A DNA stretch of 64,000 nt from an uncultured Bacteroidia bacterium. GTDB taxonomy: Bacteria; Bacteroidota; Bacteroidia; Bacteroidales; UBA932. Where the stretch lies: contig CADANY010000002.1 in the NCBI GenBank assembly GCA_902789395.1, positions 124,001 to 188,000 of the forward strand, read 5' to 3'. Positions 1-8,954 of this stretch are shown here, in pieces (positions within the stretch are counted from its first letter, which is position 1; each line of letters opens with the position of its first letter). The notes beneath the pieces are model-generated. The model worked only from the letters and a program-made list of their open reading frames with translations, was not told where the DNA came from and made no database searches. The translations under genes and the position numbers were made by a program.

Positions 1-1
1 A

Positions 2-1480
2 ATGGACAGAAGAAAATTTCTTGAGACAACGGGATTGGTGGCTGCCGCAGGCGCCGCCGCTCCGCTCCTCGGTTCCTGCAAGGGAGGCGGGGACCCGCTG
101 CTCGCAGGAGCCAAGGTCGCAGCGAAGGAGTCTTACAAATGTGATCTCCTTGTTGTAGGAGGCGGTCCTGCAGGTGTCTGCGCCGCTGTTTCCGCAGCCC
201 GGCTTGGTTCGAAAGTCATGCTGGTCGACTCCGGAAACTGCCTGGGCGGAATGGGAACGAAGGGCCTTGTAGGTCCGTTCATGACCTGTTACGATGCGAA
301 AGGCGAAGAAATGATTATCCGGGGCCTTTTCGAGGAAGTCGTCGACCGGCTTGTCGCAGTAGGCGGAGCCCTGCACCCGAGCGGAATCCGCCAGAAGACC
401 GAATTCACGGCTTGGATCAGTGAGGGGCATGACCATGTCACCCCGTTCGATCCCGAGATCCTGAAGGTAGTCTATGACCATATGTGCAAGGAAGCCGGGA
501 TCAAGGTTCTCTATAACAGCGTTTTCGCCCAGCCGATCATGAAGGGCGACGCAATCTGCGGCGCCGTACTGCTGACCCCTTCCGGGCTGGAGGCGGCCGA
601 GGCTAAGATGGTCATTGATGCGACCGGGGACGGAACCGTCGCCTTCCGGGCCGGGGCGCCTTGCGTGTTCGGGGATCCCGAGGCGGGCCGCGTCCAGCCA
701 TCCTCCCTGTTCTTCCGGATGAACAATATCGATACCGACCGGCTGATCGCCGAAGTCGAGCCGCACCTCCCGGAATTCCGCCGGGTCAACGGAGTCAGCT
801 ACCGCTGCCTGCACTGGCGGGTCGCCGAAGCGGAGGCGAACGGAGAATGGGACCTTGCCCGCAAGTCGGTCAATATCTGGCGCTCCGTCGAGAAGGACCA
901 GTGGGTCGTCAACTGCACCCGGATCCATGGCGTTGATGCGACGGATGCCGAAAACCTCTCCGCCGCAGAAGAAGAGGGGCGCCGCCAGGTCCAGGAACTC
1001 ATGCACTTTTTCCATAAATATGTCCCGGGTTGCGAGAAAGCAACCCTGATGGGAACGGGATCCGTGATGGGCATCCGCGAATCGCGCCATGTCCACGGGG
1101 ACTTCGTCCTTCCGGTCCAGGATCTGATCGACGGAATCATCCCGGAAGACAATATCCTCCTCTCGGCGAATTCAATTGATGTCCATGGAGCCATGGGCGG
1201 TCCGGCCGGAGGGCTGTACATGCCGATCAAAAAGGACAAGTATGGCATCCCGTATCGGGTTCTCCTGCCAGGCGTTGTCAAGAATCTGCTTCTTGCAGGT
1301 CGCTGCGTATCAGCCGATTCCGCCGCTGCGGGGGCAATCCGTGTCATGCCGCCTGCGATGGCCCTCGGCCAGGCCGCCGGTACGGCTGCGGCGTTATCGC
1401 TTGCCAAGGGCATCCAGCCGAAGGATCTCGATTACGGAGAGCTCCGCGCAGAACTTATCAAGGGGAAAGCCTGTCTGTAA
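2..1480 (+). CDS. FAD-dependent oxidoreductase, Tat-type lipoprotein
   Basis: A 492-residue flavoprotein of the FAD_oxidored family (PF12831-like). The N-terminus carries a twin-arginine motif (RRKFL, residues 3-7), a hydrophobic stretch and a lipobox ending LLGSC (Cys26). It is therefore probably exported folded with its cofactor and lipid-anchored. The dinucleotide-binding motif GGGPAG is at about 53-58. The C-terminal block with LLLAGRC and GQAAGTAAA is the usual second FAD contact. The substrate is unknown; family members are often found in glycan loci and may oxidise sugars. It resembles the gene at 13767-15179 and precedes SusC by 31 bases, so it may be co-transcribed. The ATG at position 2 fits MxRRKF starts, so the gene looks complete although its promoter lies outside the window. 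Confidence 0.88.
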   Translation: MDRRKFLETTGLVAAAGAAAPLLGSCKGGGDPLLAGAKVAAKESYKCDLLVVGGGPAGVCAAVSAARLGSKVMLVDSGNCLGGMGTKGLVGPFMTCYDAKGEEMIIRGLFEEVVDRLVAVGGALHPSGIRQKTEFTAWISEGHDHVTPFDPEILKVVYDHMCKEAGIKVLYNSVFAQPIMKGDAICGAVLLTPSGLEAAEAKMVIDATGDGTVAFRAGAPCVFGDPEAGRVQPSSLFFRMNNIDTDRLIAEVEPHLPEFRRVNGVSYRCLHWRVAEAEANGEWDLARKSVNIWRSVEKDQWVVNCTRIHGVDATDAENLSAAEEEGRRQVQELMHFFHKYVPGCEKATLMGTGSVMGIRESRHVHGDFVLPVQDLIDGIIPEDNILLSANSIDVHGAMGGPAGGLYMPIKKDKYGIPYRVLLPGVVKNLLLAGRCVSADSAAAGAIRVMPPAMALGQAAGTAAALSLAKGIQPKDLDYGELRAELIKGKACL

Positions 1481-1511
1481 AATAACAACACAACACAATA
1501 ACACAATTTTT

Positions 1512-3137
1512 ATGAAAAATCGAATCATTTTGACGCTCCTGGCCCTGACTCTCGGTCTTGTGACGGCTTTCGCCCAAGGCAAGGTCACGGTCAAGGGAAC
1601 TGTCCTCGACAAAGAAGGACAGTCCGTCATCGGCGCCGGTGTCATCGAGCGCGGAACGCTCAACGGCACAACGACCGGAATCGACGGCAGTTATGAGCTG
1701 ACCGTTTCCTCCGGAAAGGCCGAACTCGAAATCTCCTTCGTGGGATACGAGACCCAGGTCATTCCGGTTGGGAACAGAACCCGGATCGATGTCATCATGG
1801 AGGAAGATGCCAAACTCCTCGATGAGGTCCTCGTCATCGGTTACGGTACCGTCAAGAAGAAAGACTTGACGGGCGCCGTCGCCAATGTCGACGGAAACAA
1901 GATCTCAGCCATGCAGGCGACGGGTCTCTCCCAGGCCCTGCAGGGATCCATGCCCGGCGTGCAGGTTACGCGTACAAGCGGCCTTCCGGGGGCAAGTGCA
2001 ACGATCCGCGTCCGCGGTATCACGACGATCGGCGACTCCGACCCGCTCATTATTGTCGACGGGGTTCCCGTTTCCAGCCTGGACGATGTCGATGTCGATG
2101 CGATCGACAACATCACCGTCATGAAAGACGCGGCTTCCGCTTCGATCTATGGCGCCCGGGCTTCCGGCGGCGTCCTCATCGTTTCGACCAAGCGTGCGAA
2201 ACCGGGCAGCCTCCACATCGACTACAACGGCAGTTTCAGCCTCCTTTCCCGTACGACGCACCCGATCCAGGTCAGTCCGACCCGTTTCATGGAGCTCCAG
2301 AACGAAGCCCAGTGGAACGATGCCGGCAACCCGGAAGGCCGGGAATACTTCCAGTATGAGAAAGAATTCGTCGACAATTACATGGCCAACCACGAACTCT
2401 ATCCGGATGACTATCCGCTGACGGACTGGGATGCCCTCATGATTGCAAAGACGGCTCCGCAGCACAAGCACAGGATCAGCGTCAGCTATGGCAACGAATT
2501 TATCAAGTCCCAGGCGATGATCAGCTATGCCAACGAGCAGGCTCTCTATGTCGGACGCTACTCCGACGAGTATACCGCCCGGCTGAACAACGACATCAAA
2601 ATCAACAAGTTCATCTCCGCCTCGATCGACATGACCTTCAACCACCGTCTCCGTGCGAACAATCAGGTCAACCCGGTCCAGGCCGCCTTCAAGTACAACC
2701 CGATCTATGCGGCTGTCTGGTCCGACGGTACGATGGGCCCGGGCAACAACGGTACCAATACCTACGCCCGCATCCATGCCGGCGGCTTCGACAACACCTG
2801 GCGGGATGCCTTCTATGCCAAGGGATCCATTACGATTACCCCGTTCAAGGACTTTACGATTACCGGCGTGTTCGCCCCGTCGCTGCGCAACAGCCGCGAG
2901 AAGAACTTTATCAAGCAGGCCTACTATTACCGCGAGCCGGGCATCCTTTCTGAAAACCCCCTGAGCGGCTGTACCTATAACACCCTGACAGAGAGCCGGA
3001 CGAACTCGATGAACATCACCAAGCAGCTTCTTCTCAATTACAAGAAAGACTTCGGCAAAAATCACAAGACAACCTGGCTCCTCGGTTACGAGGACTATTA
3101 TGCCTGGACCGAGTCCCTTTCGAGCGGATCCGACTAG
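1512..3137 (+). CDS. SusC/RagA TonB-dependent transporter, N-terminal half, cut by in-frame amber stop
   Basis: This encodes the first 541 residues of a SusC-family outer-membrane transporter: Sec signal peptide (about 1-21), carboxypeptidase-D regulatory-like domain (about 25-105), the SusC junction LDEVLVIGYG, a plug domain, and the first part of the beta-barrel. A TAG at 3135-3137 ends the frame in the middle of the barrel. The same frame resumes at once as the ORF 3138-4577. A SusC of the usual size (about 1020 residues) results if the two are joined, and the intact paralogue at 20210-23263 aligns straight through the stop. As read, this half would make no functional barrel. The frame is open upstream of 1512, but the ATG at 1512 begins the signal peptide. 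Confidence 0.85.
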   Translation: MKNRIILTLLALTLGLVTAFAQGKVTVKGTVLDKEGQSVIGAGVIERGTLNGTTTGIDGSYELTVSSGKAELEISFVGYETQVIPVGNRTRIDVIMEEDAKLLDEVLVIGYGTVKKKDLTGAVANVDGNKISAMQATGLSQALQGSMPGVQVTRTSGLPGASATIRVRGITTIGDSDPLIIVDGVPVSSLDDVDVDAIDNITVMKDAASASIYGARASGGVLIVSTKRAKPGSLHIDYNGSFSLLSRTTHPIQVSPTRFMELQNEAQWNDAGNPEGREYFQYEKEFVDNYMANHELYPDDYPLTDWDALMIAKTAPQHKHRISVSYGNEFIKSQAMISYANEQALYVGRYSDEYTARLNNDIKINKFISASIDMTFNHRLRANNQVNPVQAAFKYNPIYAAVWSDGTMGPGNNGTNTYARIHAGGFDNTWRDAFYAKGSITITPFKDFTITGVFAPSLRNSREKNFIKQAYYYREPGILSENPLSGCTYNTLTESRTNSMNITKQLLLNYKKDFGKNHKTTWLLGYEDYYAWTESLSSGSD

Positions 3138-4577
3138 ATGGAACTCAGTTCTTATCCGTATCTGAACCGCGGAAACAAGAACTTCCTTTCCAGCACCGGA
3201 AATGCTTCCGAGAATGCCTACCGGTCCTATTTCGGCCGGATTACCTATGATATCCTCGGTCGCTACCTCTTCCAGGTCAATGCCCGTTACGATATGTCTT
3301 CCCGCTTCAACAGCGCGTACCGCGGCGGTTTCTTCCCGTCTGCGTCCTTCGGCTGGATCGTGACGGAAGAGCCGTGGGTCAAGGCCATGAACCTCAGGGC
3401 GCTCGACTTTATGAAGCTGCGCGTTTCCTACGGTACCCTCGGTAACGAGAAGATCGGTAACTACCCGTGGCAGAGTATCATGGACCTCGGTTCCGTCCCG
3501 ATGTACACGGCAACCGAAATCATCTCCATGATGACGGCCGCCCAGACCGCCTATGCGATCCGCGACATTACCTGGGAGACGACGAAGACCTGGAACGTCG
3601 GCGTCGACCTTTCCATGTTCCGGAACCGTCTCAGCGTCACCGCAGACGTCTTCCAGAAGAACACCTACAACATGCTCCTTTCCCGCAAGATTCCCGATGT
3701 GCTCGGTTACAGTGATCCGCAGGACAATATCGGCGATATGTATACCAGGGGCTGGGAATTCCAGATCGGCTGGAACGACCGTATCGGCGACTTCTCCTAT
3801 GCAGCCTCCTTCAATATTTCCGACTATAAGTCTGTCATGGGCAATCTCGGCGGTTACCAGAGCCTCGGCAGCAAGATCATCAAGGAAGGCGTCGAGTACA
3901 ACGCCTGGTATGGTTACCATTCTCCGGGCCTTTTCATGAGCCAGGAAGAGATCGACAATGCCGCCCTTCTCTATACCAATGTCAAGCCGGGCGATGTCCG
4001 TTATACGGACCTCAGCGGTCCGGACGGCGAGCCGGACGGAATCATCAATGCGGAATATGACCGCGAAATACTCGGCAGTTCCGCCCCGCACTATCAGTAC
4101 GGCGGCAATATCAACCTTGGCTGGAAGAACTGGAACCTCTCCATGGCCTTCCAGGGCATCGGGTATGTCCTTGCAAAACTGGACCAGGCGATGGTCTACC
4201 GCGACGGCGACGCATATACTTTCCCCGTCGAGTATGACAAGTGGTACTACAGTGAACTGAAGACTCCTGAGCAGAACGCCCAGGCCAAGTACCCGCGTGC
4301 AACCCTGACGAACTCTGCGAAGAACAACTACGAGCAGATGACCGATTTCTGGCTCTTCAACGGTGCCTATTTCCGTATGAAGAACATCACGCTCAGCTAT
4401 ACCGTTCCTTCCCGCCTGACGAAGAAGATCAACGTCCAGCGGCTCCGCCTCTATACGGCGGCCACGGATCCGTTCAGCATCTCCAAGTTCCCGCAGGGAT
4501 GGGATCCGGAGGCCTACTCGAACCTTAGTGCCTATATTGTCAAGACCTTTACGGTCGGTGCCCAGATCACATTCTAA
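3138..4577 (+). CDS. SusC/RagA C-terminal beta-barrel fragment, in frame with 1512-3137
   Basis: This 479-residue continuation carries the rest of the TonB-dependent beta-barrel and ends in the typical outer-membrane terminal strand with a C-terminal Phe (VGAQITF). It has no signal peptide and no plug, so it cannot work alone. Its first codon is an ATG touching the upstream TAG (TAGATG), which could allow termination-reinitiation. It is more simply the second half of one transporter gene. No further stop or frameshift is seen, so the damage is a single codon. The gene 3' of it is the BACON lipoprotein, six bases away. Confidence 0.8.
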   Translation: MELSSYPYLNRGNKNFLSSTGNASENAYRSYFGRITYDILGRYLFQVNARYDMSSRFNSAYRGGFFPSASFGWIVTEEPWVKAMNLRALDFMKLRVSYGTLGNEKIGNYPWQSIMDLGSVPMYTATEIISMMTAAQTAYAIRDITWETTKTWNVGVDLSMFRNRLSVTADVFQKNTYNMLLSRKIPDVLGYSDPQDNIGDMYTRGWEFQIGWNDRIGDFSYAASFNISDYKSVMGNLGGYQSLGSKIIKEGVEYNAWYGYHSPGLFMSQEEIDNAALLYTNVKPGDVRYTDLSGPDGEPDGIINAEYDREILGSSAPHYQYGGNINLGWKNWNLSMAFQGIGYVLAKLDQAMVYRDGDAYTFPVEYDKWYYSELKTPEQNAQAKYPRATLTNSAKNNYEQMTDFWLFNGAYFRMKNITLSYTVPSRLTKKINVQRLRLYTAATDPFSISKFPQGWDPEAYSNLSAYIVKTFTVGAQITF

Positions 4578-4583
4578 AGAAGC

Positions 4584-6287
4584 ATGAACATGAAAAGAAT
4601 AATTACACTTCTGTCCATCGCCGCCCTGGCCCTCTCCTCCTGCGTCGAGACCCGGGAGATCAAGGAGCAGGAAGCCTATGCCGGCGACCGCACCAAGGTC
4701 ACGATGGCAACCGATCCGATTCCGTTCAGCGGCGGTTCCCTTACGGCGACTGTCGCGTCGGAGCTTCCTTTTACCGTATCCGTCCCGAAAACGGCGACCT
4801 GGCTGACGGCCAGCGTTTCCGGGGACCAGATTACTTTTACCGCTACCGAAAACCCGACGGCCGTTCTCCGCTATGCCAGCGTTGCAATTATCGATACGAA
4901 TGACGACATTGTCATGACCCGCGTCGAAGTCCAGCAGGCTCCCAACCCGAACGCCGAACCCGTCGAGGTCGTCTTCTCTGTTTCTACGCTTGAGCTTTCT
5001 GCCGGTGCGGAAGAAACCTCCGCTTCCTTTGATATCCGTTCTGACGTTCCGTGGACGGCGACAGTTTCCGGCGGCGCTTCCCTCGATCCGGCTTCCGGTA
5101 ACGGGGACGCTACCGTTATCGTCTCCTTCCCGGCCAACGAAAAGACCGAACCGGTTGCCTATACCGTAACGGTCAAGACGGAGGATAAGAATGTCGAGAC
5201 GCCTGAGTACCAGATTGTTCTGACGCAAGCCGCCGCCGAGGTCAAGCCTGCGCATACGTTCGTCGTTTCCCCGCTCGAGATTGCGGTCGATGCGGCGGCG
5301 ACCACCGCTGCGATTACCGTTGAGGGCGATGTCGCCTGGACGGCAACGGGCGAGGGGGTGACCCTTGAGCCCGCCGCAGGCGAAGGCGCAGGTACGGTCA
5401 ACGTCGGGTTCCCGGCCAATGAGAAGGGCGAGAAGGTTACCTATACTGTAACGGTCAAGACGGCCGTCGAAGGTGTCGTCCAGGCGGAATATGCCGTCGT
5501 AATCACCCAGGCTGCCGCCCAGGTCGGTCCCGAACTCGAGATGCTGGCCCAGTGGCACTTCTGCTCGATGGAGGCTGACGCCCTCGGCGCCCATTTCGCC
5601 GAGGCTGCCAAGATTGACGGCGTGTCGAATCCCGCCTCTACCCTGGTCGGTTTCGGCGATGATCTCTATTGTGCCGCAAATGAGAGCGGAAACGGTAAGA
5701 TCATGTTCTACAATGCGACGGACAAGACGGCCCTCAATCCGAAGGGACGTTGCAAGAGGGGCATCGGGAACAGCGGCGAACCTTGCTGGTACGGCGCATG
5801 GCTCGGTGACTATATCTGGTTTGAGGCGACTCCGACGGCTCCGCTTGCTGCCGGAACGACCCTGAACATCTGGTTCACTCTCCGTCCGAATACGGCCAAT
5901 ACCCTGAAATACTGGCTCCTCGAGATCAATGACGGCGGAACCTGGGTTCCGGTAGGCGAAGTCAAGACCGCGTCGGTCAATGGCGTTGATGTCAAGTACA
6001 ATATCGAACTCGTCTTCAATCCCGCCGGAGACAAGACCCCGGAGAATCCGACCCAGTTCAACACCGAGGTCGACAGGAACTATACCCTGACAAAGTCTGT
6101 CGACAAGGTTGAGTACCGCGTTGTCTGCCAGTCCCTGATGATTGCCGACGGCACGAAGGTCGTGACCTATATCGGCGAATCTTCCGGAAAGGACGAAAAC
6201 CCTGTCGTCCGCATGTGCGGAGAGGATTCTTCTACCGGCGGAGCCCCGGTCGTTTCCCACCATACCTGGATTGCAATCGTTAAATAA
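4584..6287 (+). CDS. BACON-repeat surface lipoprotein (SusE/F-position glycan-binding candidate)
   Basis: A 567-residue lipoprotein (lipobox ALSSC, Cys20) lying between SusC and SusD, a place often held by surface glycan-binding proteins. Three consecutive Ig-like/BACON-type modules are visible at about 35-115, 125-212 and 213-308. The second and third share FPANEK followed by TVTVKT and end in a VxTQAAA strand. The C-terminal part (about 310-567) is Trp- and Gly-rich, probably beta-sandwich, and I do not recognise its family. BACON modules are known mainly as spacers or mucin/carbohydrate-associated domains, so the C-terminal domain is the likelier ligand-binding part. An alternative start is the ATG at 4590, which differs by two residues. 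Confidence 0.75.
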   Translation: MNMKRIITLLSIAALALSSCVETREIKEQEAYAGDRTKVTMATDPIPFSGGSLTATVASELPFTVSVPKTATWLTASVSGDQITFTATENPTAVLRYASVAIIDTNDDIVMTRVEVQQAPNPNAEPVEVVFSVSTLELSAGAEETSASFDIRSDVPWTATVSGGASLDPASGNGDATVIVSFPANEKTEPVAYTVTVKTEDKNVETPEYQIVLTQAAAEVKPAHTFVVSPLEIAVDAAATTAAITVEGDVAWTATGEGVTLEPAAGEGAGTVNVGFPANEKGEKVTYTVTVKTAVEGVVQAEYAVVITQAAAQVGPELEMLAQWHFCSMEADALGAHFAEAAKIDGVSNPASTLVGFGDDLYCAANESGNGKIMFYNATDKTALNPKGRCKRGIGNSGEPCWYGAWLGDYIWFEATPTAPLAAGTTLNIWFTLRPNTANTLKYWLLEINDGGTWVPVGEVKTASVNGVDVKYNIELVFNPAGDKTPENPTQFNTEVDRNYTLTKSVDKVEYRVVCQSLMIADGTKVVTYIGESSGKDENPVVRMCGEDSSTGGAPVVSHHTWIAIVK

Positions 6288-6295
6288 GAAGCAAG

Positions 6296-8011
6296 ATGAA
6301 AAAATATATTATTTCAACATTCGCGCTGTTCGCCCTTCTGACCGCCTGCGTCGACCTGGACCGGAATCCGCTTTCCGAAGGATCCAGCGAGAACTGGTTC
6401 AGCAGTGAGCAGGAAGTCGTCCTTGCCCTGAACGACCTGTACAAGCCGGCTCTCTGGCGCTCCGAATGCACCCGCCTTTTCAATACGGACCGCTGGACCG
6501 ATGACTGGAACCAGCGGACCCAGCTCTACGACTGGCTCGGAGGCACGATTTCTTCGACTTGGAGCCAGGGAGCGACCGACTGGGCGAACCACTACAAAGG
6601 CATCGCCCGTGCCAATACGATTCTCTATAGCCTCGACAAGGCGAAAGAAGTTCTGCCAGACGAGAAGATGGCCCAGTATGCGGGCGAAGCGAAGTTCTTC
6701 CGCGCCTGCTTCTATTCCTACCAGATCACCCTCTTCGGCGACGTTCCGTTCTATACGGATTATATTACTCTCGAGGAGGCCTATGAGATGGGCCGGGTCG
6801 ACCGTGAAGTCGTCCTGCAGAATATCTACAAGGACTTTGACGATGCCATTGCCGCTCTTCCCGAGAGCTATACCGGAACCCAGCGCGTGACCAAGGGTGC
6901 AGCCCTGGCCATGAAGGCCCGTATCGCCCTCTATATGAGCGACTGGGAGACCTGCGCCGCTGCCAGCAAGGCCTGTATGGACCTTGGCGTCTATTCGCTC
7001 CATCCGGATTTCCGTGAGCTCTTCCTCTCTTCGACGAAGACCTCCCCGGAGCAGATTTTCGCCCTCCCGGCATCCAACACCCTCGGGGTCCATTCCTATG
7101 ACGAGGGCGCGACCCGGTCGTTCTACCCGCGCAACAACGGCGGAACCTCCGTCGCCCAGCCTTCCTATGACCTCTTCTTCGCCTTCCCTTGTACGGATGG
7201 CAAGATGCCCTGGGAGTCCCCGCTTTACAGCAACGCCGACCCGTTCGCGAACCGCGATCCCCGCTTGGCGGAGACGATCGTCCCGTTCGGTTCCGAGTTC
7301 ATGGACTATATCTATAATCCGCGAATCGATGCTACGACGACTCTCCAGGTCTCCACGGGCCTGATGGTCAAGAACAACGACTCCAAGGCTGTGTCCAAGG
7401 ATTGCTCCTACAACGGATTCGTGCTGAAAAAGTTCGTTGATGAGGAGTGGATCGACGACCGTCTGACGGATATGCCGATGCGGATTATCCGTTACGGAGA
7501 CGTCCTGCTGATGTATGCGGAGTCCATGATGGAACTGAACCGCTGCAGCCAGGATGTTCTCGACCAGACGATCAACGCCCTCCGTGCCCGCGCCTACAAG
7601 TGCGGCGTCAGGGAGACCGGCAAGTATCCGGCCGTTACCGAGACCAACCAGACGAAACTCCGCCGGATTATCCGCAACGAGCGCCGTATTGAACTGGCCT
7701 GGGAGAACCGCCGCTGGTTCGACCTCATCCGCTGGAGAGTCTGCGAAGAGGCCTTGACGATGCCTTGCTACGGTCTTCCGGCCAACGCGACCCGCAAGAA
7801 CAACGAGAAGACCCCGTACTGGTTCTTCCCTGAGGGATTCAAGGCGCGCATGACCGAGTCCTCGATCATCGATCTTTCCGACTTGCAGAACTACCCGGAC
7901 TATTACGTCATCAATGTTCAGAAAGCGTTCGTCTCGCGTGAGTATCTCTTCCCGATTCCGATCAACGAGCGGACCGTTTGTCCGAAACTGACCCAGAATC
8001 CTGGCTATTAG
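6296..8011 (+). CDS. SusD/RagB-family nutrient-binding outer-membrane lipoprotein
   Basis: A 571-residue SusD-family lipoprotein (lipobox LLTAC, Cys18). It forms the lid of the SusC transporter encoded upstream. Family hallmarks are the N-terminal LDRNPLSEG segment, the TPR-like helices including GEAKFFRACFYS at about 142-153, the GDVPFY turn, and the C-terminal RRIELAWENRRWFDLIRW block where SusD proteins are most conserved. Its first 40 residues closely resemble those of the SusD at 23276-25069, which suggests the two transporter pairs in this island are paralogous. It begins eight bases after the BACON lipoprotein. The partner SusC carries an amber codon, so the activity of this pair is uncertain. 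Confidence 0.92.
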   Translation: MKKYIISTFALFALLTACVDLDRNPLSEGSSENWFSSEQEVVLALNDLYKPALWRSECTRLFNTDRWTDDWNQRTQLYDWLGGTISSTWSQGATDWANHYKGIARANTILYSLDKAKEVLPDEKMAQYAGEAKFFRACFYSYQITLFGDVPFYTDYITLEEAYEMGRVDREVVLQNIYKDFDDAIAALPESYTGTQRVTKGAALAMKARIALYMSDWETCAAASKACMDLGVYSLHPDFRELFLSSTKTSPEQIFALPASNTLGVHSYDEGATRSFYPRNNGGTSVAQPSYDLFFAFPCTDGKMPWESPLYSNADPFANRDPRLAETIVPFGSEFMDYIYNPRIDATTTLQVSTGLMVKNNDSKAVSKDCSYNGFVLKKFVDEEWIDDRLTDMPMRIIRYGDVLLMYAESMMELNRCSQDVLDQTINALRARAYKCGVRETGKYPAVTETNQTKLRRIIRNERRIELAWENRRWFDLIRWRVCEEALTMPCYGLPANATRKNNEKTPYWFFPEGFKARMTESSIIDLSDLQNYPDYYVINVQKAFVSREYLFPIPINERTVCPKLTQNPGY

Positions 8012-8015
8012 CAGA

Positions 8016-8954
8016 ATGACAGACAATATCCAAGTATCCAGATTCCTTCCGCTGAAGCGCGTGCTCGTCCACGATGTGTTCGACACGGGCTTCAACGGCT
8101 GGATGGTTATCATGCCGAACTTCTGCAATGAAGGCTTCGAGCAGAGCCCGAGTATCGTCTCGAAGGATCAATGGCCGCCCTGTATGCTTTCGACCGCTAC
8201 GTTCCGGTATCCCGGATCGCACGGTTCGATGAGCGGGCAGTACAGTCTTAAGATTTCGACCCGGAACGTGTGCTCCCCTTATGCCGAAAAACCGGCGCCG
8301 GGCTCCATGGGGCACGGTATCAAGCGGATTTCCTTCTTCCGGAAGGGTAAGTATCTGCAGTTCGAGACATGGTTCGCCTATACCGCAGAGCAGGATGTCT
8401 GCGATGCGGGGGGCGACCTGCCCGGGCTGCATGAGAATTCCGTCCGCTGTTTCGGCTTCGGATGGGACCTGCAGGAGAGGGGCGGGAACCGTTATTTCGC
8501 GGGAGTCCGCTACCTCAATGCGGTCGACGGGAAGCCGGTCCGGAAATGGCAGCTGATCTGGCCCTGGGCCGAGAGCGACAAGGCCTGGGCGTACGATACG
8601 GAGGGAGACTGGTGCGTCAAGGGAGTCGATCCGTTCTGGAACGGGAAGCGCTACCCTGACGGACGCCATGAAGGCTTTATCGATGTCCCTGACGGACATC
8701 AGGACCTTTGCTACAATGAGACGGACTGCAAGTTGAACTGGCAGTATTTCCGTCTTCTCATTGATACGGAGGCCCATGAATATGTTGAAATGCAATGTCA
8801 GGACAAGATCATGGACCTGGGGCGCCATCCGATCTACGGAGCGCCGGCCTATGCCCGGATCGAGGGGCTGATGAACCCCCTCGCCTGGGTCGAGACTGAT
8901 GCGCCGCGCCGGAGTTTCCTCTATCTTGATTCCGTTGTCATATCCCAAGAGTAG
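8016..8954 (+). CDS. Cytosolic protein of unknown function (possibly DUF6772-like)
   Basis: A 312-residue protein with no signal peptide, membrane segment or lipobox, set four bases after SusD and abutting the next gene. It is rich in Trp, Tyr, Asp and Gly and reads like a beta-sandwich: FDTGFNGWMV near the N-terminus, repeated FETWF/FGFGWD-type strands and LDSVVISQE at the end. The pattern recalls concanavalin-like or DUF6772 proteins, but I cannot confirm the family. It has no recognisable catalytic motif. A non-exported protein inside a run of exported ones suggests work on the imported product, or an unconventional surface role. Confidence that it is a gene is high and that its function is known is nil. 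Confidence 0.75.
   Translation: MTDNIQVSRFLPLKRVLVHDVFDTGFNGWMVIMPNFCNEGFEQSPSIVSKDQWPPCMLSTATFRYPGSHGSMSGQYSLKISTRNVCSPYAEKPAPGSMGHGIKRISFFRKGKYLQFETWFAYTAEQDVCDAGGDLPGLHENSVRCFGFGWDLQERGGNRYFAGVRYLNAVDGKPVRKWQLIWPWAESDKAWAYDTEGDWCVKGVDPFWNGKRYPDGRHEGFIDVPDGHQDLCYNETDCKLNWQYFRLLIDTEAHEYVEMQCQDKIMDLGRHPIYGAPAYARIEGLMNPLAWVETDAPRRSFLYLDSVVISQE

Noticed and set aside
3135..3137. Genome-wide recoding of UAG to an amino acid
   Set aside because: Many intact genes in the window end in TAG at the expected place (for example 8011, 8954, 10322, 11972, 13691, 15179, 25069), so amber is a normal stop here.
1905..6263. A 1452-codon open frame on the - strand opposite SusC, BACON and the start of SusD
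   Set aside because: It mirrors well-supported + strand genes, has low-complexity Arg/Gly/Val/Ile-rich translation with no domain, and spans gene boundaries. GC-rich codon usage explains the lack of stops.
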